Notes: generated by a model from the sequence alone, not told the origin. A DNA stretch of 64,000 nucleotides from Acidipropionibacterium jensenii DSM 20535 (GCF_000425285.1 NZ_AUDD01000011.1:1-64000); one strand, 5' to 3'. Shown: positions 34,451-43,440, counted from the stretch's first letter. A program made the numbers and translations.

Positions 34451-35776
34451 ATGGCTCAACAGCTCGGCCGACCCGAACCCCTGGACCCCCGATTCGACCG
34501 CTCCGCGTGGTGGCGCGAGGACCGTTTCGGGATGTTCATCCACTGGGGCGCCTACGCGGTGCCGGCCCGCGGGGAGTGGGTCCGGTCCTACGAGAGGCTG
34601 AGCGTGGCGGACTACCAGCCGGCCATCGACGCCTTCGACCCCGACCCGGACTTCGACGCCTGGGCCGCCACCGCCGCGGCCGCCGGGATGAGATACGTCG
34701 TGCTGACCGCCAAGCACCACGACGGCTACGCCCTGTTCGACACCGCCCTGTCGGACTACTCCACCGTCGCCACCCTCGGTCGCGACTTCGTCGCCGAGTT
34801 CCTCGCCGCCTTCCGGGCCCGCGGGATCAAGGTCGGCCTGTACTTCTCCCTGCTGGACTGGGCGCGCCCCGACTTCCCCCACCACGGCGACCTCCAGCAC
34901 CCGATGCGCGACGCCGTCGAGTTCCGTGATCATCGTCCGGACCTGGCCTCCTACCGCGCGTTCATGCACGGTCAGGTCCGCGAGATCTGCTCCCACTACG
35001 GGCCCCTGGACATCCTCTGGTTCGACTTCTCCTATGCCGGGATGGGCCCCGACCAGTGGGGCGCCGCCGAGCTGATCCGGATCGTCCGGGAGCTTCAGCC
35101 CGGGGCGGTCCTGGACAACCGGCTGGAGGGATCGGGCCCCGAGCCCGGGTCGATCCTCACCGGCGACCCGACGCCGTGGTCGGGCGACTTCACCTCTCCC
35201 GAGCAGGTCATCCCCGCCGAGGGGATCCGCGATGCGGCCGGTCGACCGGTGCCGTGGGAGAGCTGTCTGACGCTCAACAACCACTGGGGATACTGCCGCC
35301 ACGACGCCGACTGGAAGACCGCGCCGATGCTCATCCACAAGCTGGTGGAGTGCGTCGCCAAGGGCGGCAACATGCTGCTCAACGTCGGCCCCGACGCCCG
35401 CGGGACCTTCCCGGCACAGTCCCGCGAGATCCTGGCCGGGATCGGCGAGTGGATGGACGCCAACGCCGACTCGATCCGCGGCTGCGGCCCGGCCGGGTTA
35501 CCGAAACCCGACTGGGGATGGTGGACGGCGGGCCGGGGGAGGCTTTACGCCCATGTGATGGAGTCGCCGATCGGACCACTCCAGCTTCAGGGCCTGCGCA
35601 GGGACCAGATCGACGACGTCCACCTGCTGTCCGACGGGTCCCAGGTGCCGGTCGTCGACGCCTGGTCGGTGGCCGACCACCCCGAGGAGGCCTTCGTCTC
35701 CTTCGGACCCCAGCCGGAGTGGACCTATCCGCTGCCCGATCCGGTGGACACCGTCCTGGAGGTCACCCTCCGATGA
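34451..35776 (+). CDS. GH29 alpha-L-fucosidase
   Basis: Hydrolyses alpha-L-fucosyl residues from glycans. The 441-residue protein has the GH29 barrel: RFGMFIHWGAYAVPARGEW, YVVLTAKHHDGYALFD, and LDILWFDFSY, whose Asp is the expected nucleophile; the C-terminal beta domain follows SDGSQVPVVDAW. No signal peptide is seen, so it probably acts on imported oligosaccharides. It overlaps or closely precedes the acyltransferase gene. Confidence 0.93.
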   Translation: MAQQLGRPEPLDPRFDRSAWWREDRFGMFIHWGAYAVPARGEWVRSYERLSVADYQPAIDAFDPDPDFDAWAATAAAAGMRYVVLTAKHHDGYALFDTALSDYSTVATLGRDFVAEFLAAFRARGIKVGLYFSLLDWARPDFPHHGDLQHPMRDAVEFRDHRPDLASYRAFMHGQVREICSHYGPLDILWFDFSYAGMGPDQWGAAELIRIVRELQPGAVLDNRLEGSGPEPGSILTGDPTPWSGDFTSPEQVIPAEGIRDAAGRPVPWESCLTLNNHWGYCRHDADWKTAPMLIHKLVECVAKGGNMLLNVGPDARGTFPAQSREILAGIGEWMDANADSIRGCGPAGLPKPDWGWWTAGRGRLYAHVMESPIGPLQLQGLRRDQIDDVHLLSDGSQVPVVDAWSVADHPEEAFVSFGPQPEWTYPLPDPVDTVLEVTLR

Positions 35777-35793
35777 GCGCGAAGGAGCATCCG

Positions 35794-36723
35794 ATGACAC
35801 GCGAGTCCGTGGCTGAGCCCCTGGCGGGCGTCCCCGACGAGCTGCTGGAGCGCCTCGGCGTGGGTGCCGATCTGCTCGCACCGACCCGACACCTGCTGGA
35901 CGCCGTCGCCGCCGATCCGGCTGCCGGTGCCAGAACCGCTGAGCTGGCGGCCGGGTTCCGCAGCCGTATCGGCCACTTCTTTGGCCAGGAGACTCTGCTG
36001 TCGGAGACCGACCTGGCCGGGTTCGGCGGGGTCGAGGGAGCCGTGCCGCTGGCCGCGCTCATCGTCGCCGGACCGGCTGTCGAGGCGTTCTGGGGTGGAC
36101 TCGGGTACCCGGATGACATCATCGCCGACACCCTGTCCGACCTCGGGCGGCAGGTCCGCAAGACGGTCGCGGTGACGGGGCGGTTCGGGCTCGGTCAGGC
36201 GAGCTGGCTCGAGATGATCTGGCGCGGCGGGTTCGCCCAGCTGGGGCGTCTCCAGTTCGAGATCACTTGCTCCGATCTGGGGCGGGGAGGGGAGGGCGCT
36301 GGTTCCCTGGTGCTGTCGACCCACATCGCGCCGATCGGGTCATTGTCGCCCGACGCGGTGGCTGCCTCCCTTGGGCGGGCGCACGGATTCTTCGTGGAGC
36401 ACTTCGCGGAGCTGGCCGCCGAGCCAGGCGCCTTTGAGGTTGCCGTGTGCTCGTCGTGGCTGCTCGACACCGAGTTGATGGGGCGGATGCCGGGGTCCAA
36501 TGTGGATTCCTTCGCCCGGCTGTGGACGGTGTGGGACAGGAAGATCTCGGACGGCTCCGGGGTGTTCTTCGGCTTCGACCGGCCCTATTCGGACGGCGAG
36601 CGGGTCGCCGAGATCATCGATGAGCTCCCTTACGACACCCGCCTGCACCGCACCATGATCGATCAGTGGCGGGCCGGCGGGCATGTGCACAACTGCTGGG
36701 GGTGGCTCTCACTGGTGGGGTGA
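35794..36723 (+). CDS. Acyltransferase-domain protein (NAT_N/GNAT_C type)
   Basis: A 309-residue protein that appears to be of the two-domain NAT_N + GNAT_C acyltransferase family: a helical N-terminal half (about 1-125, ending IIADTLSDLGRQVRKT) and a GNAT-like C-terminal half with WRGGFAQLGRLQFEI, SLGRAHGFFVEHF and CSSWLLDTEL. Substrate is unknown. I start at ATG 35794 (GAAGGAG 6 bases upstream); ATG 35773, inside the fucosidase stop, is an alternative. Coupling to a fucosidase suggests a sugar or glycan substrate, but that is inference. Confidence 0.75.
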   Translation: MTRESVAEPLAGVPDELLERLGVGADLLAPTRHLLDAVAADPAAGARTAELAAGFRSRIGHFFGQETLLSETDLAGFGGVEGAVPLAALIVAGPAVEAFWGGLGYPDDIIADTLSDLGRQVRKTVAVTGRFGLGQASWLEMIWRGGFAQLGRLQFEITCSDLGRGGEGAGSLVLSTHIAPIGSLSPDAVAASLGRAHGFFVEHFAELAAEPGAFEVAVCSSWLLDTELMGRMPGSNVDSFARLWTVWDRKISDGSGVFFGFDRPYSDGERVAEIIDELPYDTRLHRTMIDQWRAGGHVHNCWGWLSLVG

Positions 36724-36734
36724 TGTTCCGGGGA

Positions 36735-36919
36735 GTGGATATTTCACTCGGGGAACCGGGTATCGAGTGACGGAGACGTTCCGCGCGGGGCTTCTTCGTG
36801 TGGTGGGGTGAACATTTCACTCGGGGAAGTGGGCATCAGGTGGCGGGGATGCTCCGCGCCGGGCTCCTTCGTGTGGTTTCGTGCGGTCGGGTGAACATTT
36901 CACTCGCGGAACTGGGGTT
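36735..36919. repeat. Dispersed-tandem repeat, three copies
   Basis: GTGAACATTTCACTCGGGGA-type cores start at about 36735 (variant), 36809 and 36891, 74 and 82 bp apart, with related text between (CTTCGTGTGG, GCTCCGCGC). GTGAA-CAT-TTCAC within each is itself an inverted repeat. It fills most of the gap 36724-37030 between convergent genes; no gene is supported there. Confidence 0.8.
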
Positions 36920-37030
36920 GGTGCGCTGTGGGGTGCGGGATCCGGGGTTCGGCGAGTGATGTGTTCACCTGCGGCGGCGCAAACTCGACTCATGGGCCCG
37001 TCGAGGGTCATGAAGGACTCGGTGTTGGGG

Positions 37031-38101
37031 TCAGCCCAGGTCGTCGAACTGCTCGGTGACGGTCCGATCGAGATCCTCGAAGGTCTCCTCGTCGCAGAAC
37101 GCCGCCTCCAGCCCGGCAAGGGTGATCTGGCGCAGATCGGCCAGCTCCCAGTCCAGCTGCTCGGCGACCAGAGTCAGCTCCCGGGTCATCGAGGTGGCGC
37201 TCATCAGGCGGTTGTCGCAGGAGATGGTCACCGGGATCCCGGCCCTCCACAGGGGCCCGATCGGATGGTCGGCGAGAGTGCGACACACTCCGGTCTGGAT
37301 GTTGGAGGACGGACACACCTCAAGGGTGATGACCTTGCCGCGGACATCGGTGGCGATCGGTCCCAGACTCATCACCCCTGAGCCGTAGCTGGTGATGTCG
37401 TCGACCAGCCGGACCCCATGGCCAAGCCTCTCGGCCCCGCAGTCGATGGCGTTCTGGATCGACTCCAGCCCGTCGGCCTCCCCGGCGTGGATGGTGAGAT
37501 GGCCGCCGTTGGTTCTGACTGCGTCGAACAGATCGGAGAAGCGGGACGCCGGGAAGCCGGCCTCGGGGCCCGCCAGGTCCATGCCGACCACTCCGCGACC
37601 CAGCCAGGAGACGGTCAGCCGGGCCAGTTCCGGGTCGGGGTCGAGCTGGCGCATGACGGTGATGAGCTGTCGGGCGACTACCGGCGTGCCGGCCGACCGT
37701 GCGGCGTCCATCCCCTCGGTGAGGCCCTGCTGGACGGCGGCGACGGCCTGGTCGAGGGTGAGTCCGGCGCGCAGGTGCTGCTGAGGGGCCCACCGGGTCT
37801 CGGCGTAGACGACGTGGTCGGCGGCCATGTCCTCGACGAACTCGCGGGCCACCCGGGTCAGTGCCGGAGCGGTCTGCATCAGCCCGACCGTGACGTCGAA
37901 GGTCTCCAGGTAGCGGGGCAGGGAGCCGGAGTCGGCGGTACGGAAGAACCAGTCGGCGATCTCCTCCTCCGTCCGGCCGGGAGCCTGAGTCCCTTCCTGA
38001 CGACTGAGGTCCAGGACGGTGGCCGGTCGCAGGCCTCCGTCCAGGTGGTCGTGGAGGGCGACCTTGGGGGCCATGCGGACGAGATCGGGACTCAGGGACA
38101 T
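37031..38101 (-). CDS. add: Adenosine deaminase
   Basis: Converts adenosine to inosine (purine salvage, cytosol). The 356-residue TIM-barrel protein shows the metal-binding HDHLDGG near its N-terminus, RWAPQQHL, IHAGEADG, GAERLGHGVRL and a C-terminal TISCDNRLMSAT in place of the common SLNTDDP, a variation seen in some actinobacterial members. The conserved metal Asp appears as the D of CDN. I start at ATG 38101; ATG 38125 is also in frame and neither has a strong ribosome site. Confidence 0.9.
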   Translation of the reverse strand: MSLSPDLVRMAPKVALHDHLDGGLRPATVLDLSRQEGTQAPGRTEEEIADWFFRTADSGSLPRYLETFDVTVGLMQTAPALTRVAREFVEDMAADHVVYAETRWAPQQHLRAGLTLDQAVAAVQQGLTEGMDAARSAGTPVVARQLITVMRQLDPDPELARLTVSWLGRGVVGMDLAGPEAGFPASRFSDLFDAVRTNGGHLTIHAGEADGLESIQNAIDCGAERLGHGVRLVDDITSYGSGVMSLGPIATDVRGKVITLEVCPSSNIQTGVCRTLADHPIGPLWRAGIPVTISCDNRLMSATSMTRELTLVAEQLDWELADLRQITLAGLEAAFCDEETFEDLDRTVTEQFDDLG

Positions 38102-38310
38102 GGGTTTGAGCCTAGCTGGGGTCATGCCCGGTGTTCGGGGTACGGATGCTCGGGGACGGTGGTTCGCCTGGGCGGGTCACGTATGGGGGGCTGCGTCGGT
38201 GTTCGGGCACGGGGGTCTGCCCCGGTGGTCGTGCCCCGTGGTCTGCCCCGTCGTTCGGTCACGGAGGTCGAGTACGGCTTTCGGCCCAGCAGTCTGCGCC
38301 GTCGTTCGGG

Positions 38311-38432
38311 CACGGATGCAGCCAAACGTCACGGATGCAGCCAAACGTCACGGATGGAGCCAAACGTCACGGATGGAGCCAAACGTCACGGATGGAGCCA
38401 AACGTCACGAATGCAGTGGAGCTCCACTGCAT
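38311..38432. repeat. Five 19-bp tandem units ending in a palindrome
   Basis: CACGGATGCAGCCAAACGT or its GGAGCC variant is repeated five times without interruption at 38311, 38330, 38349, 38368 and 38387. A sixth, altered start leads into the 22-bp perfect palindrome ATGCAGTGGAG/CTCCACTGCAT (38411-38432). It lies downstream of no gene on either side but between the starts/ends of add and gltA. Confidence 0.97.
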
Positions 38433-38439
38433 CCGTAAA

Positions 38440-39028
38440 ATTTGCCTGCACCTGTGCCGTTTCCCTGCCCCTGTTGGGTCTGCGGAGGCCAAATAAGGGC
38501 AGGTGGACCCGTCGGGTCCAGCGGATTTGCTGCACTTGTGCTGCTTCCCTGCATCTGTCGGGCCCGAGGGAGCAGGTACGCCCGGTAGGTCCGGTGGATT
38601 TGCTGCATGTGTGGCGTTGCCCTGCATCTGTGGGTTCTGCATGGTGTTGCAGGTCAGACCACATCAGATAGGCGACTGGAGTGTCGACCAAACTGGGAAC
38701 GGTCCAGACAGGTCAGATCTGATGGACGTCCTGGGCCGGGTGGACTTGGGCGAAGGTCGGGTCCGGCGAGTTGGATTTGCTTGCGGACTGTGAGTGGAGC
38801 CCGGTGTTCGGGCACGGCGGTCTTCCGAGACGGTCAGTTCCTTCGTTCGGGCACGGATGCAGCCAAACGTCACGGATGCAGTGGAGCTCCACTGCATCCG
38901 TGACACCTGCCTGCACTTGTGCTGTTTTCCTGCATCTGTCGGGCCCGATGGGGGGCAAACAGGGCAGGTGGATCCGGTGGGCCCGGCAGATTTGCTGCAT
39001 CTGTGCTGTTTGGCTGCATCGGTCGAGA
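38440..39028. repeat. Degenerate ~85-bp dispersed repeats, five copies
   Basis: Copies begin near 38440, 38525, 38598, 38905 and 38990 with ATTTGCTGCACTTGTGCTG-like text, then CCTGCATCTGTCGGG, then a GCAGGTGGACCCG-like tail. Spacings include two of 85 bp. GTTCGGGCACGG also recurs six or so times in 38130-38860. The 1.15-kb gap 38102-39248 is the longest non-coding stretch in the window; no gene is supported. Confidence 0.8.
38852..38904. repeat. Second copy of the 19-bp unit with 36-bp perfect palindrome
   Basis: One 19-bp unit (38852-38870) is followed by a second CACGGATGCAG, whose mirror forms a 36-bp perfect palindrome at 38869-38904 (GTCACGGATGCAGTGGAG and its complement). The word period is again 19 bp. 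Confidence 0.95.
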
Positions 39029-39034
39029 CCGGGG

Positions 39035-39225
39035 GGTCAGGTAGGCAGTAGGTCCGGCGGGCCGGGGGGGTCAGGTAGGCAGTAGGTCCGCCAAGCCGGG
39101 GGGCCAGGTAGCCCCGAGAGGCCAAGCAGGTCAGTCAGGTCCGGTGGGCCAGTCAGGACAGGTGAGTCCAAGCAGGCCAAGCAGGTCAGTCAGGTTCGGT
39201 GGGCCAAACAGGACAGCATGCCCAC
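39035..39225. repeat. Purine-rich direct repeats
   Basis: GGGTCAGGTAGGCAGTAGG occurs twice, 34 bp apart (about 39035 and 39069), and CCAAGCAGGTCAGTCAGG twice, about 55 bp apart (39122 and 39177), each with related flanks. It lies just past the citrate synthase stop. Confidence 0.8.
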
Positions 39226-39248
39226 CGGACCCCTGGGCACGGGGCAGA

Positions 39249-40532
39249 TCAGGGACGCAGTTCGATGGGGCGGTAGGCCCTCTCCTGCTCCCCGGTATAG
39301 AGCTGGCGGGGCCGCCAGATCTTGTTGTTGGTCTGCATCTGCTCGCGGTAGTGGGCGATCCAGCCGGGCAGCCGACCGATGGCGAACAGCACGGTGAACA
39401 TGTTCACCGGGAATCCCATCGCCTCGTAGATCAGCCCGGAGTAGAAGTCGACGTTCGGGTAGAGCTTGCGCTCCTTGAAGTAGTCGTCATTGAGGGCTGT
39501 CTCCTCCAGCTCCTGGGCGATCTCCAGAAGGGCCTGGCGTCCGGTGTGGAGTTTGAGGATGTTGTCCGCGTGCTCCTTGATGATCGCGGCACGCGGGTCG
39601 TAGATCTTGTAGATCCGGTGCCCGAATCCCATCAGCTTCACATTGGACTTCTGGTCCTTGACCTTGTTGACGAACTCCTGGGTCGACATCCCGGAGTCGC
39701 GAATTCCCTGGAGCATCTCGATCACGGCCTGGTTCGCCCCGCCGTGCTTGGGCCCCGACAGGGCGTTGACTCCGGCGGCCACCGAGGAGTACAGGTTCGC
39801 CCCCGAGGACCCGACCATCCGCACGGTCGACGTCGAACAGTTCTGCTCATGGTCGACGTGCAGGATGAGCAGCACCTCCAGAGCCCGGGTGACCTCGTCG
39901 TTGAACTCGTAGGGCTCGGTCGGGAAACCGAAGCTCATCCGGATGAAGTTCTCGATGTAGGACAGCGAGTTGTCCGGGTAGAGGGTCGGCTGGCCGACGG
40001 AGTTCTTGTAGGAGAAGGCGGCCAGGGTCGGCGTCTTGGCGATGAGCCGGTCGGTGGCGTTCTCGACCTGCTCGGGATCGGTGCCGGCGCTCTTCTCGGA
40101 GAAGGTCGACAGCGCCATGATCCCGGCGGCGAGCACCGGCATCGGGTGGGAGCGGCGGGGGAAGCAGCGGAACAGGTCGCGCATCCGCTCGTCGATGAGG
40201 GTGGTCCGACGGATCCGCTGCTCGAAGACCTCCAGCTGCTCGGTGGTGGGCAGATCGCCGTAGATCACCAGGTAGGCGGTCTCCAGATAGGAGGAGTGCT
40301 TGGCCAGCTGCTCGATCGGATATCCCCGGTAGCGCAGAACTCCCTTGTCACCGTCGATATAGGTGATCTTCGAACTGCAGGACGCCGTGTTGACGAAGGC
40401 CGGGTCGAGGAGCAGATTTCCGGTCTTGTTGAGGAACCCCGCGGTGTCGTAGCCGACCTGGCCGTTGCTGGCGGTCACCTTCTCGAGTTCGAACTCGGTG
40501 TCGCCGTCAATGAAACGCGCGGTCTCGCTCAT
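39249..40532 (-). CDS. gltA: Citrate synthase (type II, hexameric)
   Basis: Condenses acetyl-CoA and oxaloacetate to citrate. The 427-residue protein is full length for type II synthases: YIDGDKGVLRYRGYPIEQLA, HVDHEQNCSTSTVR, the catalytic-His motif GFGHRIYK and YPNVDFYSGLIYEAMGFP with the catalytic Asp. The C-terminal GWIAHYREQ region is intact. ATG 40532 is preceded by AAAGGAGC. Monocistronic; the gap upstream (40533-40940) should contain its promoter. Confidence 0.97.
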   Translation of the reverse strand: MSETARFIDGDTEFELEKVTASNGQVGYDTAGFLNKTGNLLLDPAFVNTASCSSKITYIDGDKGVLRYRGYPIEQLAKHSSYLETAYLVIYGDLPTTEQLEVFEQRIRRTTLIDERMRDLFRCFPRRSHPMPVLAAGIMALSTFSEKSAGTDPEQVENATDRLIAKTPTLAAFSYKNSVGQPTLYPDNSLSYIENFIRMSFGFPTEPYEFNDEVTRALEVLLILHVDHEQNCSTSTVRMVGSSGANLYSSVAAGVNALSGPKHGGANQAVIEMLQGIRDSGMSTQEFVNKVKDQKSNVKLMGFGHRIYKIYDPRAAIIKEHADNILKLHTGRQALLEIAQELEETALNDDYFKERKLYPNVDFYSGLIYEAMGFPVNMFTVLFAIGRLPGWIAHYREQMQTNNKIWRPRQLYTGEQERAYRPIELRP

Positions 40533-40940
40533 CTTGCTCCTTTCGGGGGCACACGTCCCGCAGCTCATGGACGGTCGGGTGCAGAGTCCGGCGAGCCGTA
40601 CTGCGGTGCAGTCCGGGACGGAGCGGGTTCTGGCGGTGCGGCGGACATTGTCGCGGCTGCCGACTGACGTGAGGGACGTCGTGGGTACGTCGATCCCGTG
40701 TCGCGGGGAGGACGTCGTTATGTGAGTTTCAACGTGGTGTACAGCTCATCCCAGCCTAGGACGAGCCGGTCGGATGTCAACGCGATCCCGCCGTCAGCCG
40801 AATGGCTCGCCGACGCCGGGTGGGACGCTGTACGGCGCGGGGAGGACGCCGGTCGGAGCTCCCCACCCGGATGCCGCGCGGTAGGGATCCGATCATCCAG
40901 GGCGCACCGTGCGCCAGGAATGGTTCGAAGGACCGAGCCC
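40533..40940. other. gltA upstream region
   Basis: About 400 bp without a supported gene between the gltA start and the SH3/RlpA gene stop (both minus strand). A less GC-rich stretch around 40720-40780 is the likeliest promoter zone for gltA. No repeat or hairpin stood out. Confidence 0.4.
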
Positions 40941-42056
40941 TCAGCCGAGCACCGTGTAGTTCACCGCGATCACTCCGGCGGAGGTGCTGGCGATCGCCGA
41001 GAATGCCGCCTGGGACAGGTCGAGGCAGCGTCCCGAGACATAGGGTCCGCGGTCGTTGATCCGCACCACGACCGACTTGCCGTTGGCCACATTGGTCACC
41101 CTGAGCCGGGTGTTGAATTTCAAGGTCTTGTTGGCGGCCGTGTAGGCGTCCGGGTCGAAGGTCTCGCCGTTGGCGGTCTCCTGGGGGTCGGAGTAGAAGG
41201 ACGCCCGGCAGGATCCGGTGACGGTCGCCTGTCCCTCTCCCGAGCTGCTCGACGCCGTGTTCGCGGCCGGGCTGCTGGGCGCCGAGGTCGCCAGGTAGCG
41301 GCTGGTCACCCACCTGGTGGAGCCCCCGATGACGATCTGGGTGCGTCCGTTGGCGGTGCGGTTGGTGATCGCCAGGGAGGTTCCGGGGTCGACGTCGCCG
41401 ACATACCTCGCGCCGCTGGAGGCGGTCCACAGGTTGAGGCTGGTGGTGGCGTAGCGGGTGCCGATGACGGTCGCGGTTCCCGATCCGCTCGACCCGGAGC
41501 TCGAGGAGGACCCCGAGCTCGACGCCGACTGGGACAGATATCCCGAGTTCACCCACCCCGAGCCCTGCGAGGAGCTCACGCTCACCCAGCTCCCCGAGAC
41601 GTTGCCGGTGAGCACCACCCGGGTGCCACTCGGCAGCACGGTGCGCACCGCCGCGGACATCCCGGGCCCGGTGCGCAGATTGAGGGCGACGCCGGCATAG
41701 GCGACCCCGGTCTGGGAGGAGGACGTCGGGCGCGACGTCGACCCCGACTGGCCGGCGGACAGGTAGGCGCTGGCCACCCAGGCGTTCTTGCCCTGGTAGC
41801 GCACCGGCGTCCATCCGCCGACCGATGCCCCGGTCACCACGATCGGGTCTCCGGGATACAGGACGGCGATGGAGGGCCTGGAGGTGCTGGGTCCGGTGCG
41901 GACGTTGACGGCGGTGGTGGCGCGGGTGGTCGCGGTGTCGGTGGCCAGGGCGCTCGACCCGACCACGGCAGGGACGCCGAAGGCCAGGGTGCCGGCCACC
42001 GCGAGGGTCGCCGCAGTGCCGCGCACTTTCTTGACGATCAGGTGGGTGTCGATCAC
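40941..42056 (-). CDS. Secreted SH3-repeat protein with RlpA-like domain
   Basis: A 371-residue exported cell-wall protein: signal peptide (about 1-30, LAVAGTLAFGVPAVVGSSALA), three bacterial SH3 repeats marked by VNVRTGPSTSR, LNLRTGPGMSA and LNLWTASSGAR, a Ser-rich linker, and a C-terminal RlpA-like double-psi barrel (SFYSDPQETANGETFD, VVVRINDRGPY, GRCLDLSQAAF). RlpA-like domains bind or cleave denuded glycan. The start is GTG 42056 with GGAGG 7 bases upstream. It is followed by nothing in the same operon. Confidence 0.88.
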   Translation of the reverse strand: MIDTHLIVKKVRGTAATLAVAGTLAFGVPAVVGSSALATDTATTRATTAVNVRTGPSTSRPSIAVLYPGDPIVVTGASVGGWTPVRYQGKNAWVASAYLSAGQSGSTSRPTSSSQTGVAYAGVALNLRTGPGMSAAVRTVLPSGTRVVLTGNVSGSWVSVSSSQGSGWVNSGYLSQSASSSGSSSSSGSSGSGTATVIGTRYATTSLNLWTASSGARYVGDVDPGTSLAITNRTANGRTQIVIGGSTRWVTSRYLATSAPSSPAANTASSSSGEGQATVTGSCRASFYSDPQETANGETFDPDAYTAANKTLKFNTRLRVTNVANGKSVVVRINDRGPYVSGRCLDLSQAAFSAIASTSAGVIAVNYTVLG

Positions 42057-42228
42057 GGGGTGTCCTCCGACCTCGGCGGGGGCCCGTGGGGACCAGGACC
42101 CTGATAGTTCAGGGAGCCTAGGAAAGGACGCGACCAACCTCAATCGACGTTGAGAGTTCTCAGCTTCGGATCACGCGCTGACGCGGAATGGAACTCTCGA
42201 CCGTGCCTCGAGGTTGAGAGTTACGGGA

Positions 42229-43440
42229 TCAGACCGCGCTCAGTTTCTGCCACCCGGCCCAGTCGTAGACCCAGCAGCCGATGCCCTCCGAGGGCTTGAA
42301 GTTCCTGCTGGAACCGGTGTTGACCACGATGTCGCCGGCGCGGCAGAAGTTGAACAGCCACTGGGCGTTGGCCGTCGACAGTCCGACGCAGCCGTGGGAG
42401 ACATTGGCCGAGCCCTGGGATCCCTGGGACCACGGGGCGGCGTGGATGAACTCGCCGGTGTAGGTGACCCGCATCGCCCACTTGACGTCGAGCCGGTAGG
42501 AGTCGGCGCTTCCCTCCGGAATGCCCACCGTGGAGGAGTCCATGATGAGCGAGGAGTCGCGCTCGATGATGACCTTGGTGCCCGACCGGGTGGCGAAACC
42601 GTCCTTGCCGGTGGTGATCGGCAGGGTCTTCACGGTGGCACCGTTCTTGGTGACCTTCATCGTGTGACCGGGAATGTCGACATACATGATCCGCACGGCG
42701 TCCACCGTGAACCCGCCGGAGACGTTGTCGGTGACGAATCGGTGGCTGGAGGTCGGCAGGCCCGCGATCTTGCCGGAGACACTGACCTTGGTGCCGGCCT
42801 GCCAGTACTTCTCGGGACGCCACACCAGCTGGGTGTTGTCCATCCATCCCCAGGCGCCGGTCTGCTGCGGGGAGGTGGTGATCGTCATCGCCTCCTGGAT
42901 GGCCTTGCGCTTGTCGGCATCGGCGACGTCGTTCTCGAACTTGATGATGACCGGCATCCCGGCACCGACCTGCATGTCCTCGTAGAGGAAGTTCACGGTG
43001 TTGGAGTCGGCGTCCAGGGTGGTGACCCTGGTGGTCACCTTCGAGGTCCCGGCGGCACCATTGAGGGTGGAGACGGCGGTGTAGTTCCGGTTGAGTCGGA
43101 ACGGGTGCTTCGGGGTCCACACGCCCTTCGCCAGAGTGCCGTCGACCGACTCGCCGTCGGCATTGGTCACCGCGACCGAGGCGAGGGTGCCGTTCTTCAC
43201 TGTGAAGGTGAGGGTGTCGGCGGGCCGGATCTGGTTCAGGGGGTGCTGGGAGGTGACGACCACCGAGGCCTGGGCGGGTGTCGGTGTCGCGCTGGGCTGC
43301 GCCGATGCGCCGCCCTGGCCGGAGGAACCGGCCGGGGATCCCGCTGTGGAACCGGCGTTCTTCGAGCACCCGGCAAGGACCAGGGGCACCGCTACGGCGC
43401 CACAGGCGAGAACAGATCGTCGGGTGGGGAATGACGGCAC
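42229..43440 (-). CDS. L,D-transpeptidase lipoprotein
   Basis: Forms 3-3 peptidoglycan cross-links outside the membrane. The 403-residue protein has a lipoprotein signal ending LVLAGC (Cys25), two immunoglobulin-like domains (about 70-260), and a YkuD catalytic domain with the nucleophile motif SHGCVGLS and upstream His in EFIHAAPW. This Ig-Ig-YkuD layout matches actinobacterial Ldt enzymes. The start is GTG 43440 with GGAGG 6 bases before it. Divergent from the LppX-like lipoprotein gene. Confidence 0.93.
   Translation of the reverse strand: MPSFPTRRSVLACGAVAVPLVLAGCSKNAGSTAGSPAGSSGQGGASAQPSATPTPAQASVVVTSQHPLNQIRPADTLTFTVKNGTLASVAVTNADGESVDGTLAKGVWTPKHPFRLNRNYTAVSTLNGAAGTSKVTTRVTTLDADSNTVNFLYEDMQVGAGMPVIIKFENDVADADKRKAIQEAMTITTSPQQTGAWGWMDNTQLVWRPEKYWQAGTKVSVSGKIAGLPTSSHRFVTDNVSGGFTVDAVRIMYVDIPGHTMKVTKNGATVKTLPITTGKDGFATRSGTKVIIERDSSLIMDSSTVGIPEGSADSYRLDVKWAMRVTYTGEFIHAAPWSQGSQGSANVSHGCVGLSTANAQWLFNFCRAGDIVVNTGSSRNFKPSEGIGCWVYDWAGWQKLSAV

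Noticed and set aside
38311-38405. Five regular repeats resembling a small CRISPR array
   Set aside because: Units are only 19 bp, directly contiguous with no spacers, and there are no cas genes; it is a plain tandem repeat joined to a palindrome.
42057-42228. Possible ydaO (cyclic di-AMP) riboswitch upstream of the SH3/RlpA gene
   Set aside because: Such riboswitches often precede cell-wall genes in Actinobacteria, but the conserved core segments are not visible; only a short imperfect GTTGAGAGTTC inverted repeat is present.
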